From Morchella semilibera (taxonomy: Eukaryota > Ascomycota > Pezizomycetes > Pezizales > Morchellaceae), in NCBI GenBank assembly GCA_009192285.1, contig WBVU01000010.1:1734111-1798110 (forward strand): a stretch of 64,000 nt of DNA, in the 5' to 3' direction. The notes below the pieces were generated by a model that was given only the letters and a program-made list of their open reading frames with translations, was not told where the DNA came from and searched no databases. Both the position numbers and the translations under genes were made by a program. Below are positions 36,752 through 48,059 of the stretch, in pieces. Position 1 is the first letter of the stretch; every line of letters starts with the position of its first letter.

Positions 36752-39136
36752 ATGCCGCGGTATGCGCTCACGCACCAAAGGGATGACTCTCACGACTCGA
36801 CTTATGATGAGATTGAACGGGAGAAGATCGAGGCGGCACTAAGGAATGAACGCCGTCGGGAAAGAGATTTGGGGAGAGCAGAGAGCAGAAGGCCCCGTAG
36901 AGGAGAAAGTCGGAGAGGAGACATTGGCCGTGGTGAGAGTAGGCGCGGAGAGAGTAGACGTGGGGAAAGTAGACATGGGGAGAGTAGACGTAGTGAGAGT
37001 AGACGTGGGGAAGGCAGGCATGGTGAGGGCCGGCGGGGTAACGCTCAGACTATTCGGGTTGTGAGGTCTGAGAGCACAGATGATGAATGGAGGCATCGAG
37101 GTGGTGACCTTGGTGAAAGACCTAGGAGGAAAAGCAGGACGAAACGGAAGTCTAGACATGGAATTGTCGTTGATGGCACTAAAGAGGAGGACTTGGAAGC
37201 TGCAGAACGCCTGAGAGGAAGAAGGAGTCGCAGTCGGAGCGCGCCGCCGCCGCCGCCGCCTAAGAAGAAAAAGCGATGTGGGCGTTGCTTCTGTATGGTT
37301 CCTGTTTGTAATACAGACTTTTGCTTGTGGGGGCAAACGCTGACTGTGATTAGGGATTGCTCTTGGAGTATCGATACTGCTACTCATCATTCTGATCCCA
37401 GTTGGTGTTGTAATTGCTAAAAAGAAGAATGGGGCTGCAGCCAGCTCTGCGGATGTTGATTCTGGCCTTGGCAAAGGGGCACCTTCTGGGGACATTTCGA
37501 ATATTGACCCTAACAGCGTTCCGGTTAGTCATTACCACTGGATCGGGTTTGAATTGATGATGCTGATTAAAACCAGAGTGAGTATAAAGGGACGTATATC
37601 GATCCGTTCACTTGGCTCGATACTACAGATTTCAATCTGACATTCACTGATAAGAAGATTGGAGGACTCTCCGTGATGGGCTTGTTTGACGATTATGATG
37701 ACTCCGCCCAAGCCAACTCCAATGTCCCAGCACTGAATGGGAAGTGGAATTATGGTACCGATGCTGGAACAAACCCTATCCGTGGCGTGAACCTTGGAGG
37801 TTGGCTCATTATTGAGCCGTTTATCACACCCTCATTCTTTGATGCCTATTCCCCAGCATATGGTGTTGTTGACGAGTACACCTTGACCAAAACACTTGGT
37901 GAAAGCAAGACAAAAGAAACCGTCGAAAAACATTACTCGACCTTTGTCAATGAAGCCACATTCAAAGGGATTCGAGATGCAGGCCTTGACCACGTTCGTA
38001 TTCCATTTGGGTATTGGTCTATATTTCCAGAAGAGGGGGATCCATACCTTCCAAACGTTGGGTGGAGATACCTGCTTCGTGCAATTGAATACTGCCGAAA
38101 GTATGGCTTGAGAGTCAAACTCGACTTACACAGTGTGTATGGAGGAGCGAACGGATGGAACCACAGTGGGAGGCTTGGGCCAATCAATTGGCTGAATGGA
38201 ACCGACGGAGAACTAAATGGACAGAAGACACTAGATCTTCATGCTGGGATGGCAGAGTTTTTCGCGCAGCCCAGATACAAGAACATTGTTACGATGTATG
38301 GCCTAGTTAATGAGCCAAAGATGATCTATCTTGACCCTCAGAAGGTCATTGACTGGAGTACTAAAGCTCATGGTGTTATCCGGAAAGCTGGGTATGAGGG
38401 CTATATCATTTTCGGTGACGGCTTTAGGGGCCTTAATTCCTGGAAGGGTGTATTCAGTGGGCTTGATAAGATGTTATTGGATGTGCATCAGTACGTCATC
38501 TTTAACACAGGCCAGCTCTCTGCCAGCCATACTGCGAAGGTGAAGTTTGCTTGCATAGGGTGGAGCCAACAATTGGCGCAGAGTCTTAATACTTCTACGG
38601 GGTTTGGGCCCACTATCGTTGGTGAATGGGGGCAGGCAGATACGGACTGCACCCCGTACTTGAATAATGTGAGTTGAACCATGCACCACTTGAGTGGCCG
38701 AACTGTCGCTAATGTAGTGCAGGTTGGCGTTGGCTCGCGTTGGGAGGGAACTTTGAACACCACGGATGGCACAGCAGTAACCACACCCAGCTGCCCCAGC
38801 GGAACGGACTGTTCATGCGAAAAAGCAAATGCAGACGCGTCGACATACACAGCTGAATACAAACAGTTCTTGAAAATGTTTGCTATAGGTATGTTTATCA
38901 ACTCTTGGATTGCCGCAACGGTTATTGATTCCAGAACCACAGCCCAAATGGACGCATTCGAAGTCGGCTGGGGATGGCTTTATTGGACGTGGGACACGGA
39001 GAAAGCCACCCAGTGGTCTTACAAAAAGGGCATAGCTGCTGGAATATTGCCGGCGAAAGCTTATGATCGTGACTGGAGCTGTTCAAATGACGATGTTCCC
39101 GATTTTCTGAGCCTAGGGCTACCGGAGGGCTATTGA
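36752..39136 (+). CDS. Membrane-anchored exo-beta-1,3-glucanase, GH5 (ExgD-like)
   Basis: Exons are 36752-37292, 37354-37523, 37577-38668, 38723-38888 and 38943-39136, giving 720 aa. A very basic cytosolic tail of about 180 residues contains tandem RGES/HGES repeats. A single membrane span follows at about 182-202 (ALGVSILLLIILIPVGVVIA), giving a type II topology with the catalytic domain outside. GH5 motifs are IRGVNLGGWL, LHSVYGGANGWNHSG, acid/base Glu483 in LVNEPK and nucleophile Glu587 in VGEWG. Family role: glucan 1,3-beta-glucosidase, remodelling cell-wall glucan. The intron at 38889-38942 is 54 bp with no in-frame stop; splicing it restores FAIAQMDAFEVGWGW as in relatives, so it is probably removed. 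Confidence 0.92.
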
Positions 39137-41215
39137 TTCGCCTCCTGGTTTTGTTTTGCTGACTTGGGCTACAGCGCTGTTAATATCCCGGCTCGTTCTT
39201 GTTCTATTTTTTTGTGTTCGCTCTCCTTGTCTGTCGCCCTTTGCTTCTCAGGTGTTTTAAACGGTGGGAGTGGTCCTTTTTTTTTCCTATGGGGAATAGC
39301 GGTGTTTAGTACGGTCCGGATGAAAAATTACCTATTTAATGGCTGACGTAATTGAGACTATAAGAAGTGTATTTTTTTAATGATTAGCTTGCTCGTAATC
39401 ACGGGCTCTTAGATAGTGATGAATGGCTGAGATGATAGATTACGGAATTCGATGCTGTTTTTATCCAATAGACCAAGTACTTGATGAGTTGTATAAGCGG
39501 GAGTCCGATATCTAAGTATCGTGGCTCTATGAGGACCCGAGAAAGGTAAGGTGTGTGGAAGCCTCATGGGTGTGCGGATAGTCACAGAATGTCACTCGGA
39601 TTAAGAATGCATTCCCTTTGGTGGGGGTAAGTTACGTGTGGTCCTTCCTTATAGCGCCACTACACGCCCGATAGCGCGGTTGGAGCCTTAATTATGCTGA
39701 CATTGTCGCTGCCGCTTCTGGGAGTGACTCTTGGGAGAGAAGTGCTGGCTGTCTTTAGCCTACTGAAAGATGATGGTCAGTAGATGCAGATGTGAGGGGA
39801 GGTTGTAGGTATGTTGTGATAACAGGGGCTAGCCAAGTAACCGTACACCAGGTTTTAGGACTTAGGGGTCGGTCGGTGATTGGGGGCCAGGCTCTCTGCA
39901 CAGGTTGGACCTTGGTGGGCAGGCCCCGAAAGTAGAATCACACACAGCTACTAAGGAGACTGCTCACTACTCAACACTTGGGCCTATCATGATCAGTATA
40001 ATATATACAGCTAGGATAATTCATCTGGTCAAGTTCAAACTCTTTCAGTTGCTGGGGCTAGCTTGCCTCACCCAAAGTGTCCCGTAATGTAAGTGATTGT
40101 CCGCCCAATCTTGACCATTATGAAACCTGCCTTCTTCTTAATTAATTCTGCTGTCATGCCAATTGCTTGCTCGGTGTGACTCCTACGTGTAAATACATGC
40201 TCTATATCCACTATAGAAGTATATCTTCTGTTCCGTGTTGTACACTCAACGTTTCAAGGCTGGTATCTGTGAGCGGTGAACGCATTAGGTTACAAGTACA
40301 TGTATGTAGTTGCCAATTTTTATTTTTATTTTTTTGGTATAGAGGGACTGCACGCACTGTGCTTACTTCGGCGACGCAGGGAAACCGACTCACGGGAAAT
40401 CACTCGCAGGCATACATCCTCTTTCTTATTTATGAATACTTCATACATGCATGCGACGTAGGTTATGGCAATCGCCCCCTCCCCTCCCCTCTACTGTATA
40501 TGGAGTGACGCAATTTTCCTCTTCGGTAAATAAATAAAACAAGAAAAATAAAGAAGCTTCTCAACACTGGCCGGCCTGGCGCGCTCACTGTCTCGATCGA
40601 GCCTCACAATTCACCAGGTAATTATAAGCACCCTTAACAATTTCAAATTCTGCCCAAATTTCTTCTCCGCCCTTGCATCCATGCAGTCTGTCTTAACTCA
40701 ATGCCTCTTTTCTTGATCCGGAAATATCCTGTAAATAGTATGATACATAGTGCAGTACATACACACTAAGGTTACCACCTCGCGGCCGCAAGTTGTGTAA
40801 ATTTTAGGGGACAGCTCTACGGTACATACAGTGTTCTTTTTGGTGGGGTGGCCCGATTGCCGTACACAAATCGATGTAATCTAGTACATACATGTAGTAG
40901 ACATAAAGATTAACTCACACACACACGACTATCTCTCTGGCCCCTCTATCTTAAGAATAGAGAGAACAAACAGAAAAAAGACTCTAAAACAAGAATGTAA
41001 AGATAGGGTCAAATAATAATAATATAAGGGAAAAAAAGAATTGTGCCTCCCAAAATATAGATTTACAATAAGAACGCACAGCCCCTGACTTTTGGTTGAT
41101 TAGCCAAAGAAGAGGAGAAAGGAGAAGAAGCGGAAAGAGGGAAAAAGACCGCAGTATAGTGAACTAAAAAGATAAATCAAAACATTAGACCAATTATCTA
41201 GTCCCTCACCCGTCT
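39137..41215. other. Intergenic between convergent glucanase and panB
   Basis: No gene is seen. It holds two TACATGTA motifs near 40297 and 40888, and A-rich sequence near 40970-41190 that is probably the panB 3' UTR. Confidence 0.5.
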
Positions 41216-42726
41216 CTACTCCTCAAACTCCTTCGCCCGCCTCTCCACAATCGCCTCAAACTCCTCGAGCTCTCCCTTACTGATGGGATACGTATGCTCG
41301 ACCGCCGGATACTCGCCACTCTTCACCTCATCTACACCCTTCCATGTCAGCCCCCTCCCCTTTCTCAAAAAACTGGCAAAAGGCAAATAAAAACTCACCT
41401 CGATACCTCTCAATCGCCCTCTTGCTCTCCTCAAACACACTGCCATACCTCCTGACAAACTTTGGCATGAACCTCCCCTCGGGGAAGTTTCCCAGCGCAT
41501 CAATCTGCACCAGCACCTGCCCGCTGCACCCGCCCCCCGCGCCGATCCCAATCGTCGGGATCCGCAGCTTGCTCGAGATGAGTGCCGCGACGGGGGCCGG
41601 CACGGCCTCGAGGAGGAGGGAGTAGCAGCCCGCCGCTTGCAGCGCCAGCGCGTCGTCGAGGATCTTGCTGGCGGAGGAGGCCGTCTTGCCTTGTACGCGG
41701 AAGCCACCGAGGGCGTGGGAGCGCTGTGGCATTAGGCCGATGTGCCCGAGGACGGGGATGCCGATCGAGGTGATGCGCGAGATTGTGGGCGCCATTTCGG
41801 CGCCGCCTTCGAGCTTGACGGACTATTGGGTGTTAGTAGGGGAAAGGGTTGAGGGGTGGAAAGGGGTGGGGAACCTCGACACGGCCTTCTTGGATCATGG
41901 AGATGGAGGAGCGGACGGCTTGGTCGGGGGAGACTTCGTAGGAGCCCATGGGGAGGTCGCCGATCTGTGAGATTTCATTGCTACGGATTAGGATACACTG
42001 CATACTACAATGATACTTATATATATATGTATATATAGATGTAAGGGAACGGGGGGAGGATTTACAGTAAAGGCTGATTTAACAGCTCTCGAAACGGCAC
42101 GGCAGTGGTGAAGCATATCCTAATAAAATAAATATTTGTCTACATTTTTAATCTCCCAGATTAATTCATGGTTTTTTTTTTTAATTACCTGTAGTTTTAA
42201 TTGATTCGTATCCTAAACAGTCAGGGTGGGTAATGATCAGCAAAGCCACTTTATTATACCGTTGTTGTGGTGGGGGGGTTGTTGGCTCGTCGAGTGATAG
42301 GACGAGATGGAAGGGGAAAGGGGGAGGGGGGGGAGGAACATGAACAGGAACCAGTTCCATCCCCCCTCGAGTGATGAGCCATGACCACATGTATTATAAT
42401 ATAATATATATACACACCTCCATTCCCAAAGCCACCATGGCCAACGAGTCTCCGACAAGAATCATATCCATGTGCGCCTGGTCGGCGGCTAAGCCAGAGG
42501 GAAAATCGTGGGCCGTCATCATGGCTATGGGGACCTTGTTGGCGTGCATTGTGCGGAGCGAGTTTATGGTGATCTTCTTCCGTGGGGGAAGGGAGCCAGG
42601 GGATATGGGTGCGTGGGAGGAATAACCTCTGGCGCTGTTTGCGCAGCGAAGGATGAACGAGGAGGATCCAGCGCTGACACTGACGGGGCGGTTGAGAGCG
42701 AGACGGGTGAGGGCTACGCAATTCAT
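41216..42726 (-). CDS. panB: 3-methyl-2-oxobutanoate hydroxymethyltransferase (ketopantoate hydroxymethyltransferase)
   Basis: Minus-strand exons are 42726-42418, 42119-42066, 41964-41875, 41822-41399 and 41331-41216, giving 330 aa. The enzyme transfers a hydroxymethyl group from methylene-THF to 2-oxoisovalerate, the first step of pantothenate and CoA synthesis. Motifs include MMTAHDFPSG, DMILVGDSLAMVALG, SVKLEGG, GHIGLMPQ, LLLEAVPA and GIGAGGGCSGQVLV. The first 50 residues are Ser/Arg/Ala-rich, which suggests a mitochondrial leader. Intron 1 is unusually long for the window (298 bp) and holds poly-G and TA-rich stretches. The last acceptor is placed at TGTAG so that the frame reads YRDEVKSGEYPAVEH. 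Confidence 0.92.
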
Positions 42727-42893
42727 TGTCGGTAATATACGTAAAGGGAAGAAGAGATGAAGAGAAGAGGGAAAAAAAAAGTATTTACAACTGAAGGAGG
42801 GGGTAGATATGTATGGGGTGTTCAAAGACTGTGGGTGTAAAGTAGAGTTGTTGGGAAAAAGAAGTAGCTTTGTAGTAGCAGCAATAGTAGTAG

Positions 42894-42931
42894 TTAGTAG
42901 TAGACAGTAGTAGTAGTAGTAGTAGTAGTAG
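42894..42931 (+). repeat. (AGT)n microsatellite
   Basis: An interrupted AGT array ending in about nine perfect copies, upstream of panB. Confidence 0.9.
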
Positions 42932-43509
42932 GGAGATATATCAGACGAGTCAGTTCAGATAAGGGTACTGTAGAGTGACTCCTTCTAAGCTAGAGTCCCT
43001 CTTTGTGAATTTTTATTAATTTTTTTTCCTTCTTTCTTTCTTTTCTTTCTCTTTCTTTCTGTTTTTAGTCAGGGGAACGGCATCCCTCGGCCCGTTTGTG
43101 AGGATCTTACTGATCAGTCATGACCGAGATAGAACGAGAAGAGAAAAAAAAAATTCCCTTTTTGCCGACAACCATGTGCTTGCCTTCTGAATGCGGCGTT
43201 AGGCCTAATGTGTGGCGCTACCGAGTTGCCCCACCATTGGAAAGCGAGGCCAACAACCAACGGTAACGGAGACAACGGTTTTGAGAAGTGAGGATCTTTG
43301 TTAGTTAGGCAAGGCACCATAATATAATTTTTATGTTTTGTAGAGACTGGAGTAAAAATTAACATCGTGTCAGACATCAGACACCAGACTGGCTGAGAGC
43401 ATGATATGAATAAATCAGTCAGTCAGTCAAAGACTGTTCGCGTGCACCTGACACCTTTGGATCCAAGAGGGGATGCATCGTTGCATGCATTATTTAGTTA
43501 ACCTGCCCC

Positions 43510-43514
<5 letters not shown>

Positions 43515-43548
<34 letters not shown>
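43515..43548 (+). repeat. (CT)n microsatellite
   Basis: About 16 perfect CT dinucleotides in the panB/UBC8 interval. Confidence 0.9.
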
Positions 43549-43550
<2 letters not shown>

Positions 43551-44297
43551 GACTCCAGACTAAGGTAGGAGGTACATCTCATGTAGTAGTTAGTAGCTCC
43601 TCCTTCCTTTCCCCCGTCCTCCCCCTCCCCATTTCCCATCCCCTCCCCTCAACTGGCCCCGTGAGACCTGAGATAAGCATTGTATTTAACTTGTGACGGT
43701 GTAACGGATGTCGAGATTGCGCTAGAACCTCATACAACACGACAGACAATGTGTACGATATGCTGGAATCATGCAATTACATTCAATCAGATCAGAACTA
43801 CATAATATTATGTACATGTATGACAAGTGACTGCCCCACCACCACCTCTTACATAGATATCTGCATTATATACTCCACCTCTTTTACGTACTACTGCTGC
43901 TGCTCTTCTCTCTTGTTCTTTTCTCACCATCTGAGTGCTCTGTGTGTTCTACAACTCTGATACCTTTGCCTGCCTCTCTCTCTCTCTCATTGTTGTCACC
44001 CCTCCCCCTCTCACTCTCATCCCCTCCCCTACCCATCCTCCCCCCATCGTGACATCGGCTTTCTCCTTACTCTGCACATCTTCCAGCCTTTCAATTTAGC
44101 CACCCATTTATCGGTTTATCTTGTCTCCTACTGCTCCTCCCCTCCCCGCTCTCCTCCTCTACCACCTACCATTCCTTCCACAACCTCGCCACTTGCTCAC
44201 TCCGCAATTAACAACTGATCGATCATCAACAATCCCCCCCCCCCCGCCTTAACCCAGCAGCTCTCGAACCACCCACTACACACCCAACTCTCCCACA

Positions 44298-45601
44298 ATG
44301 AGCTCCCCAAAGAGAAGAATAGAAACAGACGTACGTTCCAGGGACCTTATTTGGGGATCATCTACCCTTGCACCACACTTTATTCTCTGCTAACAGCTTA
44401 TCTTTTAGGTCATGAGGTACCACAACACGTCCCCGTCCCCTCTACCACCGCAATTCCGCGACCCTGTGCAACTCGTGTGCCTTTCCCCCAATTTCCGTTA
44501 ACGTTGCTGACTGACCACGCATACAGGCTGTAAGTTCTTTGAAGCTTCCGAAACAAGCGAGTGAGGCCCCGATATTGACCTTTTACTAGCTTGATGAGTG
44601 ACTATGAAGTTACCCTCGTCAATGATAATAGTAAGCCCCCCCCCCGGGCAACCAAGGGAGCTTTGAAACTCCCTCCGGTATAACGTCACTAATACGCCCC
44701 CCTCCCCCCACAGTGTAAACCTAGCCCTCTCAAACTCTTTCTTTCCCCACAACTTCTCACATGACGCAGGCAGGAATTCTACGTCCGGTTCAAGGCCGAA
44801 GAGAGTATTTCGTACCTCCTCTCCCCCCACCCCCCCCCCCACCACACCTTGTGCTTTTTCGCGCTTTCCCGGTGGTGCGCATGGCTTAGCCGTCGGGCCG
44901 CGCGCACACCCCCGAAACGGAATGGGAGGCGTGGGCATTCTGGAAACAGATTTGCCGGGCAAATCACGAGTAAAAAAAAAAAAAAAAAATTCAACTAACT
45001 TAGTGCACAGCTCCCTTCGCCGGTGGCAACTGGAAGGTGCATGTCGAGCTCCCCGACCAGTATCCATACAAGAGTCCCTCGATCGGCTTCGTGAACCGCA
45101 TCTTCCACCCAAATATTGACGAACTGTGGGTCCCTATCTCTCTCGCCCGGTCACATACACTCCCGGAATATAGAGGGGAAACAGAGAATTGATGCAGTAA
45201 TGAGGTTAGAAGCGGAAGTGTCTGTCTTGACGTCATCAACCAGACATGGTCACCCATGTTTGACATGATCAATATCTTTGAGGTGTTCCTACCGCAGCTC
45301 CTGCGCTACCCCAACCCTACAGATCCCCTAAACGGAGAGGCGGCGGCTCTGTTAATGAGGGAACCGAGGCAATACGACATCAAGGTTAAGGGTAAGTTTG
45401 GCTAGAGGAGAGGGGGCTTCTGATCCTATCAATTCTCCAGAAGCTAATGGGAGGTGGGTGTCAATAGAGTATGTCAATAAATACGCAACTAGAGAAGCTG
45501 CCGACGCTGCCACAGACGAGTCCGAAAGCGATGACGACATGTCGTCTGTTGGATCATTTGATTCCGGGGATGAGGAGCCTGCTGGTACCATGGAGGTCTG
45601 A
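44298..45601 (+). CDS. UBC8: Ubiquitin-conjugating enzyme E2, Ubc8/UBE2H type, with micro-exons
   Basis: Proposed exons are 44298-44330, 44409-44416 (8 nt), 44527-44529 (3 nt), 44590-44630, 44714 (1 nt), 44770-44804, 45011-45125, 45210-45391 and 45468-45601. The total is 552 nt or 183 aa, the same length as human UBE2H. The start [11 protein letters not shown] matches the family. The fold is seen in [20 protein letters not shown] and [19 protein letters not shown], with catalytic Cys84. The C-terminal tail is acidic ([11 protein letters not shown]). In yeast, Ubc8 works with the GID/CTLH ligase to degrade gluconeogenic enzymes. The 8-nt exon gives V-M, the 3-nt exon completes R-L-L, and the 1-nt exon completes Met29 in NDNMQEF. 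The exons from 44770 on are secure; the micro-exons rest on frame, splice signals and family conservation. Confidence 0.88.
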
Positions 45602-46504
45602 CAGAAAATGCTTCTCACTAATTATCATTATTTATACTCCCCGAAGGACGTGCTCCGGTAATCGGAACGACTCTCTGGTAACTCGGCATTTTGTGTTGTG
45701 GTCATTACTCCTGGCGTTTACCCTCTTGTTTTTTATTTACTCTTTTTCTACTCTTTTTCTCCCCCCCCCCCCTTTTTTTTGTTTCTCTTCTTTGTTTTTA
45801 TCGTCGTGAGGAATCTCTCTTTTAGTCATAGTGTTGTTCCCCCCGTGTCTGTGTCTGGTGTGTGTGCATCCTGGAATATGGAATTAAGGAGTTTTGTTGT
45901 TTTGTTACCAATCAAGCACCTCTTTATCGGAGGGGGAAGGCGAAGACTGTGGGTATCTCTGGATGATTTAGTGAGTAGGACAGGACAGTAGTACATGTAG
46001 TTGAGGTGATTTAAGCCGGTGGTGATGTGTCTGTATGGCGAGTGATATCCTGCACGTTTTTCTCTTTTCCTTTTTCTTCGGAAGTATATATACCACAATA
46101 CCATCTCAACGCTTCACGGGTGAATGGGTGGGACAGACTGAGGGGAGGAGGGAACCTGTGTCTGCGTTCCTGGCTATTGATATGTTTTCCGCCTGCTACA
46201 AAAACTACATGTACATATGTACGTCATTTTTTCTTGCTACGAGTGATATATCATGAACCAGCAACACACAACACCTGCACCCGCTAACTAAAAGGGCTGG
46301 CTAATAGACCAATGACCAAAACAGCAAGAACCCCGGAAAGCCATAATCAATTCCTCCTTCTATAAAAAAAAAACATACACCGCTATGCTTTCTAAATACC
46401 TTATCAGACAGCGTAGTACATCACAACCCCCCCCCCCCCCTAAATCACTACTTCACATAGTAAAAGAGGGAAAACGGGGGGAGTCCTGGTTTTGGTTCTG
46501 GTTC
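45602..46504. other. Intergenic between convergent UBC8 and PAP2
   Basis: Contains both 3' UTRs, poly-C and poly-T runs near 45762-45780, two CGAGTGATA 9-mers (46039, 46240) and two TACATGTA motifs. No gene is recognised. Confidence 0.5.
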
Positions 46505-47718
46505 CTACGAACGTGGCAGGCCCAGTTCCGGGTCCGGGCTGTCGGCGCGGCGAGGGAGCATCTCGAAGTCGCCTCGCGAGTCGCCGCCCAGCTTACTGCT
46601 GGGCTCGTCGTCGTCGTCGTCTTCGCCGTGCTTGAAGGGGATGCTACAGTGCTTGCTGGATAGAGGAGGGAAGTAGCGTCGCTGGGGAGGGGATATTGTG
46701 TCAGCACCACCGCTCACTCGTCCGCACCATGCACACTCACATAACTGTAGTAGCCCACCGCCATGCCAATCAGGCTGCCCACACACACATCAAACACATC
46801 ATGGCGATAGTCCTCCGTCCTGCTCACGGTGATGAGCGTCGCGCCCACGGCGGGCAGGCCCGCAAGCACCACGATTGCCATGGCGGCGCCGCGCCTGAAG
46901 GCGCGGAGCTGCCCGGCCAGGAACAGGGCGAGGTATCCCAAGCCGCCCCAGGAGAAGCTGCTGTGGCCGCTGGGGAAGGAGCGGAAGCCGTCGTGCAGCG
47001 TGTGGTGGTCCGTCTGCGCGCACACCTCCCACGTCACGAGCTGGTGCTCGGGCGTGCCGGGGCGCGGGAGGCAGCGCGCGATCAGGTCGGGCCGCGGCCG
47101 CCCGACGCCGTTCTTGATGAGGTCTGTGATGAAGGTGGTGAGGCTGAGGGAGATTGTGAGGCCGAGGAGGGAGACGTGGAGCAGGTGGAGGCGCTGCGGC
47201 GTGGTCAGGCGCTTCCTGTGCGGGGTGAGGAGCGTGTAGAGGATTATTGTGAGGAGGGGGAGGCCGATGGTGAGGGTGAGGAGCATGGGGACTGGGACTC
47301 GCTCGAGCTCGGCGTGGGGGTATTGGATGTCCCGGTTGTCGAGACTTGGGGGGTGGGTTTAGTCTTGTGGTCATAGCCCGGAGGAGGAGGAAGGGCGTAC
47401 CTGAACATGCGGTGGAAGGGCTCGAAGAAGGTGATGGCGAGGTTCTGGAGAGCGAGCATGAGCACACCGAGCCAGTCTGGGGCATAAGATCTCTGTTTTT
47501 GGGGCAAGAGGAGGTCAGGAGCTGTCAGTGCTGTGGTACTGAAGAGTGGGCTGTAGAGTAGAGTAGAATAGATTATATATTGTATATACTCACGTATATA
47601 TGTGAATATATTCAATTTGAGGGCATGGAGGCAGCCAGACCTGCCAGAATCGACGGAGGGTGCCCATTACACCGGACCCGTCGTGGTAACGGGCCTTTGC
47701 CGTGGCGGAGCCGGGCAT
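46505..47718 (-). CDS. PAP2-family lipid phosphate phosphatase (Dpp1/Lpp1-like)
   Basis: Minus-strand exons are 47718-47594, 47490-47401, 47344-46741 and 46681-46505, giving 331 aa. The three-part PAP2 catalytic signature is complete: KNGVGRPRP (from residue 149), PSGH (196-199), and SRTEDYRHD (246-254) with the catalytic histidine near 253. Several hydrophobic segments flank these motifs, fitting a six-span membrane protein. Family members dephosphorylate diacylglycerol pyrophosphate, phosphatidate and related lipids at vacuole or Golgi membranes. The tail is acidic (KHGEDDDDDEPS) and probably cytosolic. It is divergently paired with MED7, with ATGs 341 bp apart. The exon 1 to exon 2 acceptor is placed after CAGAG to keep the frame. 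Confidence 0.88.
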
Positions 47719-48059
47719 TGGGAGCAGTGCGGCCGTGAACGGATGAGTGAGTGAGTGAGCGAGTGGTGGTTGTGGCTGCGGTGATGTCGGTTTTTGGTTG
47801 TTTTTGGTGTTTTTGGTGTTTTTGGTTGTTTTTGGTTGTTTGCTGTTCGGGGCCCACGGGAATCGAACTGAAGCTGCGGGTGGAATGGTAGTGCTGACAT
47901 GTACGCCCTCAGCTGAACTTCCACTCCCCCCCCAAGCGGTCAACAACAGAAGAACAACACCAAACAAACCCTTGCATATCCATCATCAACCTTCACCTCC
48001 GGTCAGTCCACAATCCACAAGCCCGCAAACCCGCAAAATACCTCACACACACACAACAA
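47719..48059. promoter_or_regulatory. Divergent promoter, PAP2/MED7
   Basis: A 341-bp interval between the two start codons that must serve both genes. It holds a tandem TTTTTGGTNG repeat (47790-47841) and a GAGT repeat just before it. No clear TATA box is seen. Confidence 0.5.
47790..47841 (+). repeat. 10-bp tandem repeat TTTTTGGTNG
   Basis: Five head-to-tail copies with slight variation (TTTTTGGTTG or TTTTTGGTGT), inside the PAP2/MED7 divergent promoter. Confidence 0.85.

Larger units (their letters stand above)
42727..44297. other. Divergent promoter region, panB/UBC8
   Basis: It contains an AGT microsatellite (about 42894-42931), TTTC-rich sequence near 43030, a CT microsatellite (43515-43548), one TACATGTA (43812) and a long pyrimidine-rich leader before UBC8. 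No gene or RNA is recognised. Confidence 0.55.

Noticed and set aside
38889-38942. Coding reading of this segment as part of the glucanase
   Set aside because: It has GTATGT and CAG ends and interrupts a conserved motif; removing it restores the family sequence. Kept as a possible retained intron in the findings.
44417-44769. Simple two-intron model for UBC8 joining 44416 to 44590 and 44630 to 44770
   Set aside because: It loses the frame by one base before the QEFYVRF segment and drops one family residue, so it cannot give an intact E2.
46696-47376. 226-aa plus-strand frame opposite the PAP2 gene
   Set aside because: Antisense of a gene with a complete PAP2 signature; low-complexity Gly/Glu/Ala/Val composition.
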